Notes: a model not told the origin generated them from the letters alone. A stretch of DNA of 64,000 bases from Romanomermis culicivorax (GCA_963922205.1 CAWUHX010000317.1:124001-188000); one strand, 5' to 3'; positions 45,338 through 57,546 are shown, counted from the first letter of the stretch. A program made the numbers and translations.

Positions 45338-45680
45338 ACTGGAATAACCGTTTGAAAGTTTGCATTAAAATACTGTCGTTCAAAAAAATTTCATGAAACC
45401 TGGTCGAAAATTGACCGAGACATGAATGATAATTTGAAGCAAAAACGTGCTATAGACCACATGTAAGACTGGGGTTTAATTTACATAAGCCAAAATTGGT
45501 CACTGTGGTGTTATGCTATAGCTTTAAATTTTTGCATAAAGTTAGGTACATGAATGGAACATGTTATGGTGAAGTAGGGTTCGATTTGATTTCACCAATC
45601 CCGGGTTGTAGTGCTTAAAGTAAAAAATTGGCAAAAGTAAAAATTTAGTTTTTTCGAATTTTTCGTACACTGTATTAGAA
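45338..45680. repeat. Direct repeat flanking a MITE, copy 2
   Basis: Diverged second copy of 44738-45062 with several small insertions. Confidence 0.8.
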
Positions 45681-46110
45681 CTAACATTCGTGGAGACAAT
45701 TGTCTAAGTTTCTAAGAGCCTGTTTAATCTGTTATTGATTTTAAAAAATCGCATTTGAAATAATCTTCAAAATTGTGAAAAATACAAGTGGTAGTATGGA
45801 ATTATTCGTATGGTGCTAATTTCGAACGCTTTACATCACGATAGCTCAATGAAAAAAACTGTGTGCAAAATACTTATCAGAATGGTAATCGGCGTAAAAA
45901 GTTGTACATTATAGGAAAAAAGGAACAAAGCAAAAGGTTCAAAGTTTTAGGCAATATTTCCGATAATTTTCGGAATTTATAAATAATATGAAGTCCAAGA
46001 CAAGGCCCAAATCTGCAGAAGCTAGCGAAGATGGGTTACATAAGCATGCAGAAGGGTTTGGAGCGGATTATGACCTTACTCTGAACGTGATTGACCTCAC
46101 CTAGAGAGTC

Positions 46111-47086
46111 GGGGCCGGTTTCACTAATGGAAACTGAGGATCATCCTGATGTCTGTGTTAAGTGCTTAAAACTGAGTTTCAGCTGAGCGCGACGTCGGTT
46201 TCATCTTTTATGGGTTTTGCAAAAAAGTTCGAGCTCGGGATTAGCTGAGAAGCTCGAAATAGCATGTCATTAAAAAATTTTTGAAAACAGAAAAAGTAGG
46301 TTATATGTGAGACATATGTTAGAAAAACTGCAAAAATAAAGAAGAAACCAAAAGGGATGTTTTTTGGAACACAATGTGAAAAAAAACGTAAAACACGTAC
46401 TGCATGAAAAACTAACAGCTAGACAGGACACAATAAAATGTGCTAAAAATTTGGCCAGAAATTTGAAATATTTTATGTTCTTTTCCTGTTCATTTATTGA
46501 TTCTTTCATCATATATAAGTTGAAATCAAGTTGAAAAAGGCACGACCTAGTTTGGCATCATTTCTGAAATCTACATATGGTTTGTTCTTCTTGAAATGCT
46601 TCTAAATTATGAAAGTGGAAAGCAAGTACTATTTTAGATTTTTACAGTTTTCTGCTAAACCACTCGTCACGTGAGACTGATAATTTGTGATCTTATTTAC
46701 ATCAATCTTTAACAAGTTTCCGAGTGAAAATCCCATTGTGAAAGCTTTTTGTACGCGATTTCGACGACACATTTGAATTTTGTTCTTTATAAAAACAAAC
46801 TATAATTCGTTCTATCCTGAAAAATTCGTTCACGTTTAATATGTTAATATAATACATCGATAACGCAAAAAGATCATTTTTCACAATTGGCGGTAGAAAA
46901 CAGAACGAAAAAGTTCGGACTTAAACTTGCCCGATAGGAAGATTAACTTTTGTGAGCTCGAGATAATCTCGACGTTAGTGAAACCGTTGAAAGCGAGGTT
47001 TTATTTTTTGTGGTCGAGATAATCTCGAGCTCGAGCTTTAACCATTTTAGTGAAACCGGCTCCAAGGCCCGATAGAAACCGGCCCC
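46111..47086. mobile_element. MITE-like element, GGGGCCGGTTTCA family
   Basis: The left end is GGGGCCGGTTTCACTAATGG. The right end is doubled, with TTTTAGTGAAACCGGCTCC ending at 47063 and GAAACCGGCCCC at 47086. Inside are CTCGAGATAATCTCGA palindromes and the 46617-46830 repeat. No transposase frame seen. Confidence 0.7.
46617..46830. repeat. Dispersed repeat shared with 25097-25330
   Basis: Second copy of the block described at 25097, here inside the 46111-47086 element. Confidence 0.75.
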
Positions 47087-47781
47087 AAGGCCCGATATAG
47101 GCAGATTTACTCATCTTTTATTGCACATTTTCTCTGAGAAAAACAAGTTTGTAAATGCGGAATGTACGATGCAAATATGAATTTGTTGTTTTTGTGTTAA
47201 AAAAATCTTGCGGCAATGATGTTCATGGAATATAGTAGGTCAAGGAGAAAACGAGTTTTCAGTTGAAATGAATAAGTTTAGACCGCCAGCGGTCTAAGGA
47301 AAACGATCTTTAGTAGTTCGTTATAACATAGAAAAAACTAATGACACCCTCCTCGTTCAAGGCCTGACTTCAGAAATGGTGTTCGAAGGTCCCATATGTA
47401 ATTTGAAGTGGAGCAGCAAAGTTTTTCTTGCGTCAAAATTTTTTAACCAAGTTGATTCGTGGCCCATCTTGATTACGAGATGACAAGACGAAAATTTCCG
47501 TGTACATGAAAAAAAGGTTGAACATCGAAAAAGCGTAAGATCATGATTTTTTGCTCATGAATCTTGAAATTTTTGCGATGCATCTGAAAAATGTAACGTA
47601 GCTCTTCTCGTATTGCGTCAGAACAGATTGTAGATTAGTAGTTGAAGTCCTGCAAGCGCATAATAAGGAGTTTTTCAGGTGTTCTGAAAATGTTGAAAAG
47701 TTAGTACTCTACAAGTATTGGCCTTCAGTTGCTCTAGGTTTTAAATTTTCCATTAGTCGAAATCACTTCTGTTCCTTTCAG
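47087..47781. other. GPCR intron 2, 3' part
   Basis: Non-coding; ends in a pyrimidine-rich tract and the exon 3 acceptor. Confidence 0.5.
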
Positions 47782-48086
47782 AAAATTGGCCGCCGTCCTA
47801 TTTTTTGTCGCGGCGATCCTACGGTTTGTCTGTTCTATTACTACAATTCGGCTTGCCTGTCGCCATCAGCTGTTTCTGCTATCTGCGCATAAGCCACCGC
47901 TTGGCCCGGCACATCAAGTTGCGCCAAAGCCAGACCATCCTGCCTGAAGCCGAACGACGTTTAGTCGCCCGACGTCGTCGCACCAACAAAATGATGTCCA
48001 GCATGGTGGCCTTGTTCGTCGTGGCCTGGTTGCCGCTCAATGCCGCCAACTTGGTGCGCGATTTTGAATTGGACTTCATTACTCAA
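47782..48086 (+). CDS. GPCR exon 3: end of ECL2, TM5, ICL3 and TM6
   Basis: The acceptor TTCCTTTCAG at 47781 joins in phase 1 to exon 2 and completes a Glu codon. This restores the ECL2 motif C-x-E-x-W-P (226-231), a hallmark of NPY-type receptors and strong proof that the 10,867-bp intron 2 is spliced as proposed. TM5 (about 240-263), a basic ICL3 (RRLVARRRRTNKMM) and TM6 (VALFVVAWLPLN) follow. The exon ends at CAA before GTAATT in phase 0. Confidence 0.92.
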
Positions 48087-49608
48087 GTAATTAGCATATT
48101 GCTAACTTCGTCATCAAGTAAGGTGGATCAATAACACGCGACATCCAATGCCGAAACTTAATAAACTACTTGACGACTAACATGAATACGTAGTCTATTT
48201 ATTCTGAAATTATATATGCAGCGATACCATGAAAGTAAGTTCAACGTGGAAAACCTAGTACGTTTATTACTGTAATCAATGGAAAAGATTTTCTCGTCCT
48301 TGAGCGCCAATATAGCTGCTGAAAATTTCCTTCAACAACCTGGTCAGATAGTCAAGATTTCTCGAGTAGCAGTCTGGCGTCGGAACATGTTCAGCGCAAG
48401 TCAAGAGCGCGCAAGCTTGATGTTTATCTTTTAGACTTGAAACGGCCCTCGCGCTCAAGATGATACATGTGTCCAACTGCACAGTCCCTCAACGCCTGAT
48501 ACGATTTCAGCAGTATACGTCTTTAAATTTCAGGTCTGGAATCCTCATTTGGATGTGCAACATCAAGTGCATGGGTTCAGATAGAAATGCTTCACTGCAC
48601 ACTTTGCATCTTCACAATTTTAGCCTCTCGTTTTCTACGATAAAATTATTCACTACGTGAAAATTGCGCATAAAATTGAATCATGTTTTTGGTCGCTGCG
48701 TCTGTCATTCGCAAAATACAAAATAAATGGTCTATAGTTTTATTGCTCTGCTGCATCTGGTGTTACAGCATTTGCGATTGTTTCTGTTTTTCTTCGAATG
48801 CTTGTAAATGATTTGGAAACTTATTTCACATCCTTATTTTCTGAAAATTATGCGCTCCGGTGTTGAAAATTCGATTTTTCTGACCCAAAATTTTTACATT
48901 TATGAAGCTTTGAGTATCTAATACAGGGTGAATTATCTCATTTTTTATTTTACAAATATTTTGAACCGCGGAATATAGGTTTTTGATAACGATAGGCGCA
49001 ATTGACAATATTTCAATATATCTTTTGAAAAGCAAAGACAATTGCATTGACGAATCATGTTGAATTAACTAAAATTTACCCTACTCCATTTTTTCAAATG
49101 AGAATCAGGAAAAAAAGATATTCATGCAAATAATGAAGAACTTCCGTACGCGGTCGACTTTTCCTCTTAAACCCTATTCAGAAGTGAAAAATCATAGGAT
49201 TTTTATAGCCGAAAGTCGGCGACTGTCGCCGATTCGTAGGATTTAGTCGGCCACAGTTGGCGATAGGAATGAATAGGCCATTTGCAGAAAGCCCAAGTGA
49301 GAAGTGAAAAAATCCTAGGATTTTCGTCGCCGATTCCTTGGATTAAATCGGCAATAATCGGCGATTGCACTTCTGAATTGGGCCTTAAATTGACTTTAGC
49401 TAGGACTAACATGGAAAAAATGTCAGCTGGTGATGTCTCCTATTTATGGTTTCTTTTGTATTGAGAGGCTATTTGAAAATAAATGAAGTATAACTCTTCA
49501 CAACTAAGTTTTAAAGTAGTATAATGAACGGTAGCAGATGGTAAAATATTTAAACTTCCAAACATACATGCACAAACTCTGCTGGGGGTCAGCCAGGACA
49601 GGGGATGG
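48087..49608. other. GPCR intron 3, 5' part
   Basis: No gene seen. 49205-49385 holds a small inverted pair around TCGGCGAC and GCCGATT motifs. Confidence 0.4.
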
Positions 49609-50048
49609 AACATACATGTAACGGAGCCCTGAGGTCTGGGGGGGGGGGGGGTTGGGCCACTTTTTTTGGGCCGGGGGTCAGTAATTCCCCAAATTTTGGG
49701 GGGGAGGGGTCTCTGAAGGAAAAAATTCGATTTTTTCACGAAAAAAGTCCGAAAAACAGTTCAAAAAATAGTAATTTTGTCTAAAAAATGATAAAAAATG
49801 TATTTATGGCGCGAACCGCCGAGAAAATTGACGTTTCTGACCAGTTTTTGTTCAAAAATTGACATTTTTCATCAAAAAATTGTCATTTTTCCGACCAGAA
49901 GTATGGGGGTCCCTAGGGCTACCCTATGGCTAGCCATAGGATTGGAAAATCCTGGGGAGGGTGGTCGCCCAATGGCTAGCCATATGGTCGACGATTCCTG
50001 GGGGCGGGGAGGGGGGTTCCCATAGCACTCCCCCCAATTACATGTATG
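49609..50048. mobile_element. MITE-like repeat with CATACATGTAA ends, copy 1
   Basis: The left end ACATACATGTAACGGAGCCC and the right end CCCCAATTACATGTATGG are short inverted repeats. The interior has runs of G, GGCTAGCCAT palindromes and AAAATTGACATTTTT units. A second copy in the same orientation is at 52226-52617. This copy is in GPCR intron 3. Confidence 0.8.
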
Positions 50049-50920
50049 GAATGGAATAAAAAATTTTTTTCGTTCTTGATAATGAAGAAAAAGGTCTTCT
50101 TACATCCAAACAGCATATTCTTGCGCCTGTCAAAAATATGAAATATTTGCTTAGACAACATTTCTTAAAGTTTTAATGTTACTTATTCGGAATCAAGTAT
50201 GCTTTGTTTAGAAAATTGGCATCATTTACATTTTTATGGCGACTTTCTCTTCTCTCTTGCTCATTTTCCTTCGTCAGCTTCTCAATTATTACTGGGGTCT
50301 AGTCTGCTGGGGGTCAGAAAGAAACTGCTAGGGATCAATAAAAATTTACTGGGCGTCAAAACCCACTAACCCCTCGCCACGTGCACGTATGCTACCAAAG
50401 CGAACTAACGTTTTTTTGCTTTTATAATTTTTGTAAGTTGTAGCTCCGAAAAGAGTTTACATGATACTAAAAAATTAGGCATTTTCAGAATCATAAGGAA
50501 AACAAAAGCAATCAATAAATACAGTCCATCCATTCTCAAATGAGTCTCGGATTGGAAGGCAGGGTAATCACTAGAAATCGTATGCGGAAATATTTCTTTC
50601 TCAACTTGTTCCCCTTACTGCTACATTTCAACTAGAGAAAAAAACGTGTCGGTTAACGAAGGTTGTCTATTATTTGCATGAACATCTTTCAGCACGCAGA
50701 GGCTCACTTGGAAAAAAGTGGACCACTGCAACACTGATACAAAACGCGGATATAAAATTTGCGCTCAAAAAAAATTCTCGAAAAAAATCATCTCAGACTT
50801 GTATAAGCAACATAATCAAATTATAAAAAAGATCAAAAATCTGTTAATAGTCAATTTTGAAAATCATATGAAGTACTGTATCCTGCAGGAGACTAAAAAG
50901 TTTTGTTTCAATACTTATAG
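50049..50920. other. GPCR intron 3, 3' part
   Basis: No supported feature apart from a CTGCTGGGGGTC-containing segment (50285-50390) related to 43090-43150 and 49575. Confidence 0.4.
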
Positions 50921-51145
50921 GGAAACACATACAACGTCATATTTGCGTCTTGCCATTTGGCATCAATGACATCGCTTGTGTGGAATCCTGTCATTTACGG
51001 ATTCTATAGCGAAACGTTTCGAGCGGCCGTTAAATCTATATTCGAACCGTGCTGCAATCATGCGATTAACAACAATAATAGGTCAGCGAAGACTGAGTCG
51101 ATACCGCTCAATGGTCAAAAAGCTTCGTGTCTCACACGTAGATAA
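50921..51145 (+). CDS. GPCR exon 4: TM7 and C-terminal tail
   Basis: After ATACTTATAG the phase-0 exon encodes residues 330-403. TM7 reads FASCHLASMTSLVWNPVIYG with NPxxY at 351-355. Helix 8 (SETFRAAVKSIF) is followed by CC, a possible palmitoylation site. The short Asn/Lys-rich tail ends at TAG 51143-51145. Intron 3 is 2,834 bp. A possible AATAAA polyadenylation signal is at 51643. Confidence 0.92.
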   Translation, partial: GNTYNVIFASCHLASMTSLVWNPVIYGFYSETFRAAVKSIFEPCCNHAINNNNRSAKTESIPLNGQKASCLTRR

Positions 51146-52225
51146 TGAACGGAGTGAAAATTGGAATTTTACGAGACCGTTCCATTCGAATTTTGTGTTT
51201 AATGGTTTTTGTATTGTCGTTCATGAAAGCTCTTTGCAGGGTGATAATTTAAAAGAAAGGTCTTCCAGTTTACTGTAGATAGGTCGAATAGTTGAATTTT
51301 CATAGAAAGCATTACTAAGCATTGCGGAGCGAGATCTGTCATCAATTTGATTGGCCGAAAAATTTATCAACTTTTCATCGTTTACTGTATTCGGTAAAAA
51401 ACATGACGATCATTTTCAAAATATCACAATTAAAATGACCGAGTAATTATATTCAAACTTTTAAAACGACAATCATTTTCAAAATATCGCAATTAAGATT
51501 ACCAAGTAATTAAATCCAAATTCTTGAAATTTTCCTGACTGCATGCAGATTGTGATAAAAACATATAAACGGCTATGTATACACTTCATTCTGTAGAATC
51601 AACAATTAAACTGCTATGTGTATACTTTATTCCGTACATGAGAATAAACAATTCCAATACATTGACTATAATAACTGAATCACAGAAATGCAACAAAATT
51701 TAAAGTGATTGGCTGTACTTGTCCAGCAGCTTCTTTACTCTGCAGCTATTCCACTGGGCATAAATTATTTTCTTATTCTCGATGGTTGGTTTTTTTAGAT
51801 GTTGTTTTTCGTGACACTGGTCTTCCTTTTAATCAGAAAACGACGTTGAGCTTGTAAATTCTAAATAACAAAAAGGTTTTGTAATAGTTAAAGTAGGTTT
51901 TTTGCTTTTGAAGTCAAGACAAAAATTGAAAATCAATCGTTACTTTGTTGGGTATAACTCGGGCCGTAGTACAATATTGTTTAGATCGCAATTGATTTTG
52001 GCGATTCTCAATATCAGCCAACATGGATTTATATTCGTCTATTTGATTGCTCGATAAAGAATCCGCGGAATTGCTCAAAATAAGTATTTTGGATCGAAAA
52101 TTTTTGCGTTTTTCGCTAAAATCAACTCCATCTAAAGCTTATGAGCTATCAATGTCCATGGAAGTCGCTTAACAGAATAAGTTGTCATGTATATGGCAGG
52201 ACAAAACGCATAAGGACATAGAACC
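51146..52225. other. Downstream of the GPCR
   Basis: Probable 3' UTR followed by intergenic DNA. CTGCTATGTGTATACTTTATTC has a diverged neighbouring copy near 51575. No gene seen. Confidence 0.4.
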
Positions 52226-52617
52226 ATACATGTAACAGAGCCCTGAAGACTGAAGGGGGGTCGGGCGACCTTTTAGGGCCGGGGGTCACCGATTCCCAAA
52301 ATTTTAGGGCGAAGGGTCTTAGTAGAAAAAAAATTGATTTTTTTCACGAAAAATGCCCGAAAAATGGTTTGCAAACTTGTAATTTTTGTCTAAAAGCTGT
52401 AAAAATACTGAGTGCCGAAAAAATTTACATTTTTGACTATTTTTTGTTCAAAAATTGACATTTTAAAGTGTTTTTCCAACCAAAGATACGGGGGTCCCTA
52501 TGACTACCATAGAGCTAGCCATGGGATTGGAAAATTCTGGGGGTGTCGTCCAATGGCTAGCTATATAGCCAACAATTTCTGGGGAGACCCTTTAGCACTT
52601 CCCCAATTACATGTATG
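52226..52617. mobile_element. MITE-like repeat with CATACATGTAA ends, copy 2
   Basis: Matches 49609-50048 throughout with substitutions and shorter G runs, from CATGTAACAGAGCCCTGA to CCCCAATTACATGTATG. Confidence 0.8.
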
Positions 52618-53672
52618 CACAGAATAGAAATTGAACATGAAAATGGAAAAAAACATACCAAATTCCGAAAAAAATTAATTAATTATTAATTTCTTTTAAA
52701 ATTAATTAATTATTAATTTCAAAATTAATTTCTTTCAAAAATATAAACTTAATTAAAAATTTTGAATTGAAAAAATGAAAATTTCAACTAGAAAGGCGAT
52801 TAAAATATTTGAGGAGCTTGAATTTCTTTTTGATTTAAATAGTGTTTATATTAAACTCAAAGTGAACATGTTATAACTAGGTGATGAACTTTAGTCAATT
52901 ACTGTACTGGAGTAGTGCTTCTTATAATAACTACAATTTGCTTTCTATATTATGAAATTCATACATGTACATAAGTCATACTTGCCTATGGATGTTGCTT
53001 GAGACGTAAGTACTGCACACGCATGCTACTCAAGCTAGGCTTAGTGTTTATGATGGAAAATTAATTAAATGTCATGGTGGTAAACTTGCAGAAAAGATCC
53101 ATCCTTACTTCTAAATTGATTCAAAATGTAATCAATGTCATGATCATCTTTTAATGATTGGGCAATTTCTTCTTTCACGTTACAAGGTATTTTAATCCTG
53201 GACAATAAATTATCATGTCCATAATCAGGGCCGTAACCAGGATTTTCCCAAGGGGTGGGTAATGACCAGACCATATAAAATGTGCCTAAACTAAAAAAGT
53301 GAGGGCGCGCAGCGCCCGAGCTTCGGGCTGGGGGGTTTGGGGTGGCGCGCCTAAGCGCCCCCCAACGGGGTCTGGGGCGGAGCCCCAGAAACTTTGAAAA
53401 ATACGCGTTTTATATGCTGAAGAAACATTAAAAATTAATGTTTTTGGACCACGTTTTTGTTATAATTTGCTGAAAAATGTGGCATAATCCAGCTTAAAAC
53501 TACAATTATCTCATATTGAAACATTTCCACAAGAATATTTACATTTCAGTAAATCTAACACAAAATTAAACCAAGATATTCAACATCCAAATATACATTT
53601 GTCTTATTTAAACACCTCCATTCAATTCAATAACGCTTATTGTCAAAATTTATTATCACTCATTCTACGCAA

Positions 53673-53885
53673 CTAAATGATGAACTCTAAACGACGATTT
53701 TGCTGCTTAGCAAACAAATCTATAACTTCTTCAACATCCAGGTTCACGTTTCGATTTATGTACAATTGCGCTAAGCCGTTCAAGCCATCTTCACCTATTG
53801 ACGCTCGCAAGTAATTTTTCAGGTAGCGCAAGTTTGAAAACGATCGTTCGGATGTGGCTGTAGTTACAGGTAGTGTAACTAGAAT
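53673..53885 (-). pseudogene. hAT transposase 3' exon: C-terminal dimerisation domain
   Basis: A 70-codon open stretch ends at TAG 53673-53675 and reads LPVTTATSERSFSNLRYLKNYL followed by DGLNGLAQLYINR. The ATSERSFS segment is the signature of the hAT C-terminal dimerisation region, in the zinc-finger MYM/THAP-associated type. It begins after an AATTTTTAG acceptor and joins in phase 0 to 53950-54165 across a 64-bp intron. The catalytic part is absent. Confidence 0.88.
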
Positions 53886-53949
53886 CTAAAAATTGTCGAT
53901 GACTACATTAGATTCAGTTTGTTATTGACAACGATTTAATTGGTTTTAC

Positions 53950-54165
53950 CTGCAACAGGACTTTGATGTTGGGAAAAAAAGTGCGGTCGCAATTCAAAAA
54001 CGAATCAAAGGCGTTTTTTGGTTTTGTACTAGCGTTTTGCGGTTCTTTGTTCACGTTCTCCCAAGTCTTTTTCCATAGACAAAATTCGCTCAACAAAACT
54101 GTTCGATTTTTGTCAAGGTATTTTTTGTAAAATGACGTCAAGGTGTTGAAATCATTCTCTGTCAT
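53950..54165 (-). pseudogene. hAT transposase internal exon remnant
   Basis: MTENDFNTLTSFYKKYLDK and LSEFCLWKKTWENV match the region just upstream of the dimerisation domain in hAT transposases (the EFxLWKxxW pattern). The exon ends LLQ at a CAG-GTAAAA donor. An upstream acceptor (CTTTCAG) before the Met suggests that the missing 5' exons were lost by the internal deletion. Confidence 0.75.
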
Positions 54166-54517
54166 TTCTCCTGAAAGTTCAAAATTTATACGCTAAATTG
54201 GTTAGTTTCCAATATGAAAGGAATGTTTTACTAAGTTTATCAGGTAGAAGACGTGAAAGGCCAAAAATTGTTGTATTGTGTGCCGAGAAACGATGTTTCT
54301 TTGATTTCGCTTCAGACTAGAATGATTGCACTTCATTCTGAATTGAATACACTTTAAAAACTGTTAGGAAAATGAGTGGTGAACAATATTATTAAATAAA
54401 ATAGTGATTCTATACACTATTGTTAACACACAAAACAACTGACAAAATTTAAAAATTTATTCAATCGCCAAGGGGTGGGTAATTACACTCCCTACCATCC
54501 CCTTAAATACGGTCTTG

Positions 54518-55751
54518 TCCATAATGATCCAGGCAAGCTGTAACTTCAACTGGACCATCGTCATGAAATTTAACAACCCCAAAAGCTGAACAATAAAATT
54601 CAATGCGGTTAGTTACATTCACCTAAAAATTCAAAAATAAATATTGTAAGTCAAAATTTAAAAAAATTCTATTTAATATCGTCCACTTAAACAATTGTTA
54701 CATTGAGAAAACAAAAATCTTGAAAAAAATTGTTACTTTCGAACATGATGCACAACATTTGTTCAAGATTATCTTTAAAACAATCAAGATGTCATCTTGA
54801 AAAAATAAAAATCTCATTGTGAAAAAAATTTGTGGGAAAAAATTCAAGATAAGCAGCCATCAAAGGATGAAACTTCCTGAAACCAGCTCTGCCTTCTAAT
54901 GCACAGCGGAGTAGGGAGTAAACCATCCTGCCTGCAACCCTGGACATCTCCTGGCCCGAAAAAATCGTCAAACACCCCCTGCACTTTTTCTAAGAGTTGA
55001 TGACTTTATCTATATTTGGTATAAAAAACGTGATTGTGGAAGTTTTTTGTTTCGCCCCACACCAGTAGTATAGAGGGGGGGGGAGGGCTCGAGCGTAAAA
55101 TTCGTCCCCGACACACACAAAACATAGGTGTTCGACTTAGAAAAAAAAGCAGCATTGTCCCCATGTACAAAGTATAGGCAAGCACAGCTAGCCTACACTT
55201 TGAACCTATTAGTCATCAGCTAGCTGCCATAAAGTTTAAACTTTTAGGCAGCCAGCTAATAATAGGGGGGAATGGGACCCCTCCGCTCCCAAGTTTTCAT
55301 CACACTCAGCTACTACACTATTTAGTAGTTTAAAGAAGAAAGGCATGCTTGCTACTACATCACCATTTTAAAAAACAACAAGCCTTTAAAGAAGGAGTAA
55401 ACATGTTCTCTACTACTACGTCATTTCAGAAAGCATATTCTTTATGCATTTTTTATGTTTCAGTGAAGCCACATTTTTTTCAGTCATCACAAACATAGCC
55501 TCGAGCTCCATGCTTACTACTACGTCACCATTTTAAAAGGGCAACAATAATTTTTTACAACATTTTCATTTATTATGGACTGGCTAAATAAAGCACCTTT
55601 CAATGGCATGTTTTGTTTTTTTTATACTTCTACATACAATCGATATCGTTTGTTTTTTTTTTCAGTCAACAAAACAAACACAAAGTACCGAGCATAAAGT
55701 AGTATATTTCTTCAGCAATCAATAAGCTCATTTTCTCCCACCACATAACAA
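54518..55751. other. Probable left terminal region of Polinton B
   Basis: No gene seen. At 55340-55550 the motif TACTACATCACCATTTTAAAA and variants (ACTACTACGTCA) occur three times, which could be subterminal repeats of the Polinton TIR. The other end lies outside the window, so the TIR cannot be confirmed. Confidence 0.35.
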
Positions 55752-56249
55752 TCATGTAGTACTGTTGAGCTGTTCAAATAAAAATGCATCATCATATATG
55801 GGAGTATTTGTTCTAAAGAGACTGTTGATGAAGCCAGTGACAAATGCATCAGCATAGCCTTGTTCCAAACCAGCAGCAATATCTCTCATACTTATACCTC
55901 TAACCATCCACACGAGAAAGTATACACATAACTGACCACATGTAGCAGTCAGGTAGTGTTGAACACATTTGGTATTGCACTTGTAAGAAGTAGATATAGT
56001 CTTGATGTAATTCCTAAGCTGTTGAGGTGGTTCCAGGCCGTAACTGTCAAAATAACAACATGCATGTTTTTTATTGGCAAACAGAGCTACCTAGTGTGAA
56101 CCAGGTTCATCCTGCTTGTCCAGATTTACAACCAATGCTGCGGGTACAGTGTCAAGAGGTGGTAAACAGTCTATAGGAAATACCCCATTGAAGATTTGTC
56201 TGAGAGATTGATCTCTATTGATCAAGATGTAGATTTCAGAGGTATTCAT
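55752..56249 (-). pseudogene. Polinton B adenain-like capsid maturation protease, one nonsense codon
   Basis: A 165-codon frame starts at the ATG 56249, which overlaps the capsid stop as ATGA. The catalytic elements of the adenovirus-type Cys protease are in order: the His of EPGSH at codon 52, the Asp of YFDSYG at codon 68 and the Cys of TCGQLC at codon 104. Codon 53, where the family has Trp in the GxHW motif, is TAG. The frame stays open on both sides. The family enzyme (C5-like) processes virion proteins. The single stop could be a true inactivating G-to-A change or a sequence error. Confidence 0.85.
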
Positions 56250-57546
56250 GCAGTATAGTCATTAAAGACGTGTCTATTTTTATTGATCATAATCAAATTG
56301 TCAAATTCTGCATAAACAATAACTTCTATACCTGGGTCAGGTATCCTATCAGCAAATGTCAATTCGATACTTGTGGAACCATCTCTAATCAAGTCCCAAT
56401 GTCCACTATCATCTTCGTCAGGTGTAAAATCGAAGGCAAAGTAGCACTGTCCATTTTTAAAAGTAAGTCTGCTAATTCCATTCCGTTTGTTATCTTTAGC
56501 CATGTCTAGAGTTTCAAAGAGCTGATCATACGCTCGAATATATTTGTTGTTGGCGAAATCAAGTCTTAATGGTGTCGCTGGAAAAGCTTGACCACCAGAG
56601 ACAACCTTGACTTCACTTATACTGTAACATTAAAATTGAATGGAGATTTTTTTATTTCTCCATGATATGCATCCGCATCGACACATGCTATAATCATCTT
56701 ACGTGGCAACTGACCAGTGAATAGAGTATTCAGAGGTGTAGATTGTGTTGTACTAGCAATATGAAGATTCACCATTTGGACTCGTCTAATTGGGTACTTG
56801 ACTGATGTCTTTAACATTGCTTTTTCTAGAGCCAATCCAACACTGTCGAGAACTTCAACTTTTCTGATAAAGAGTTTCATCTGGGAAACTTCCAATTTTG
56901 CATTTTCTGCATCACCAGCTGGGCACTGTAATACAAATGGATTACTATTGCGGATCAATTCCAGTTTGAGCTCAGTATTGCTGAGTAAATATCGATCTTG
57001 CATAAGAAGATCAATATGAAGAGGAGCTGTTATTTCAACTGTTTGACCATTTTCAAACTGCTTTACCCTGTCTTTAAAACCCTGGCAATCAGCAGTATCT
57101 ATTTTAGGACTAGCTTCCATAGTATACAAAGAAGACTGTAAGTGACTATTTTTAGCATCAAAACCAAAATTTAAATCAGTTTCAAAGAATGCTCTGTAGG
57201 CATACTTATCCCCACTATCATGAATAAGACGACCATTCAGGAAGAGCTTCACTTGTCGGAAAAATGCTTTACCAATCAGATTGATAGGTGCAATTACTGG
57301 TGCAGCTCCACCAGCAGGAACAGCGTAAGTAATTTTCAAGGTCATGTACAGATAATTTTTGCTAAGCTGAATCATGTGAGGATCTGGAGGTATACGAAAT
57401 TCGTATGGACCATCATTTGTGATAGGATTTACGGGGTTAACTTCATCCCAGTAGCCTCGTTTAATTACTACTTGTGTGGGAGGAACAGTGAAAAAGTCCA
57501 ATTCAGACTTTGTACTAATACTAGAAATTGTATCAATTAGAGCCAT
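56246..57546 (-). pseudogene. Polinton B major capsid protein (double jelly-roll), one frameshift
   Basis: The ATG at 57546 (MALIDTIS) opens a frame that runs 309 residues to TAA at 56617, with KSELDFFTVPPTQ near the N-terminus as in other Polinton capsids. The C-terminal 120 residues continue in the next frame from about 56625 to TGA at 56246 (FAFDFTPDEDDSGHW, VIVYAEFDNLI). One single-base change near 56617-56630 therefore breaks the gene. Full length would be close to the usual 430-450 residues. The protein builds the icosahedral shell. CAACTTTTATA on the plus strand (TATAAAAGTTG on the coding strand) lies at 57586-57596. Confidence 0.92.

Larger units (their letters stand above)
53226..54517 (-). 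mobile_element. Internally deleted hAT transposon with 8-bp target duplication
   Basis: TCCATAAT at 53218-53225 is repeated at 54518-54525. Terminal sequences are CAGGGCCGTAACCAGG and, inverted, CAAGACCGTATTTAAGGGG. CA starts and 8-bp duplications are characteristic of hAT. The minus strand carries only the 3' part of a transposase gene, so the copy is non-autonomous. A GC-rich hairpin region (53303-53392, GGCGCGC and GGGGCGGAGCCCC) lies near one end. Confidence 0.92.
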
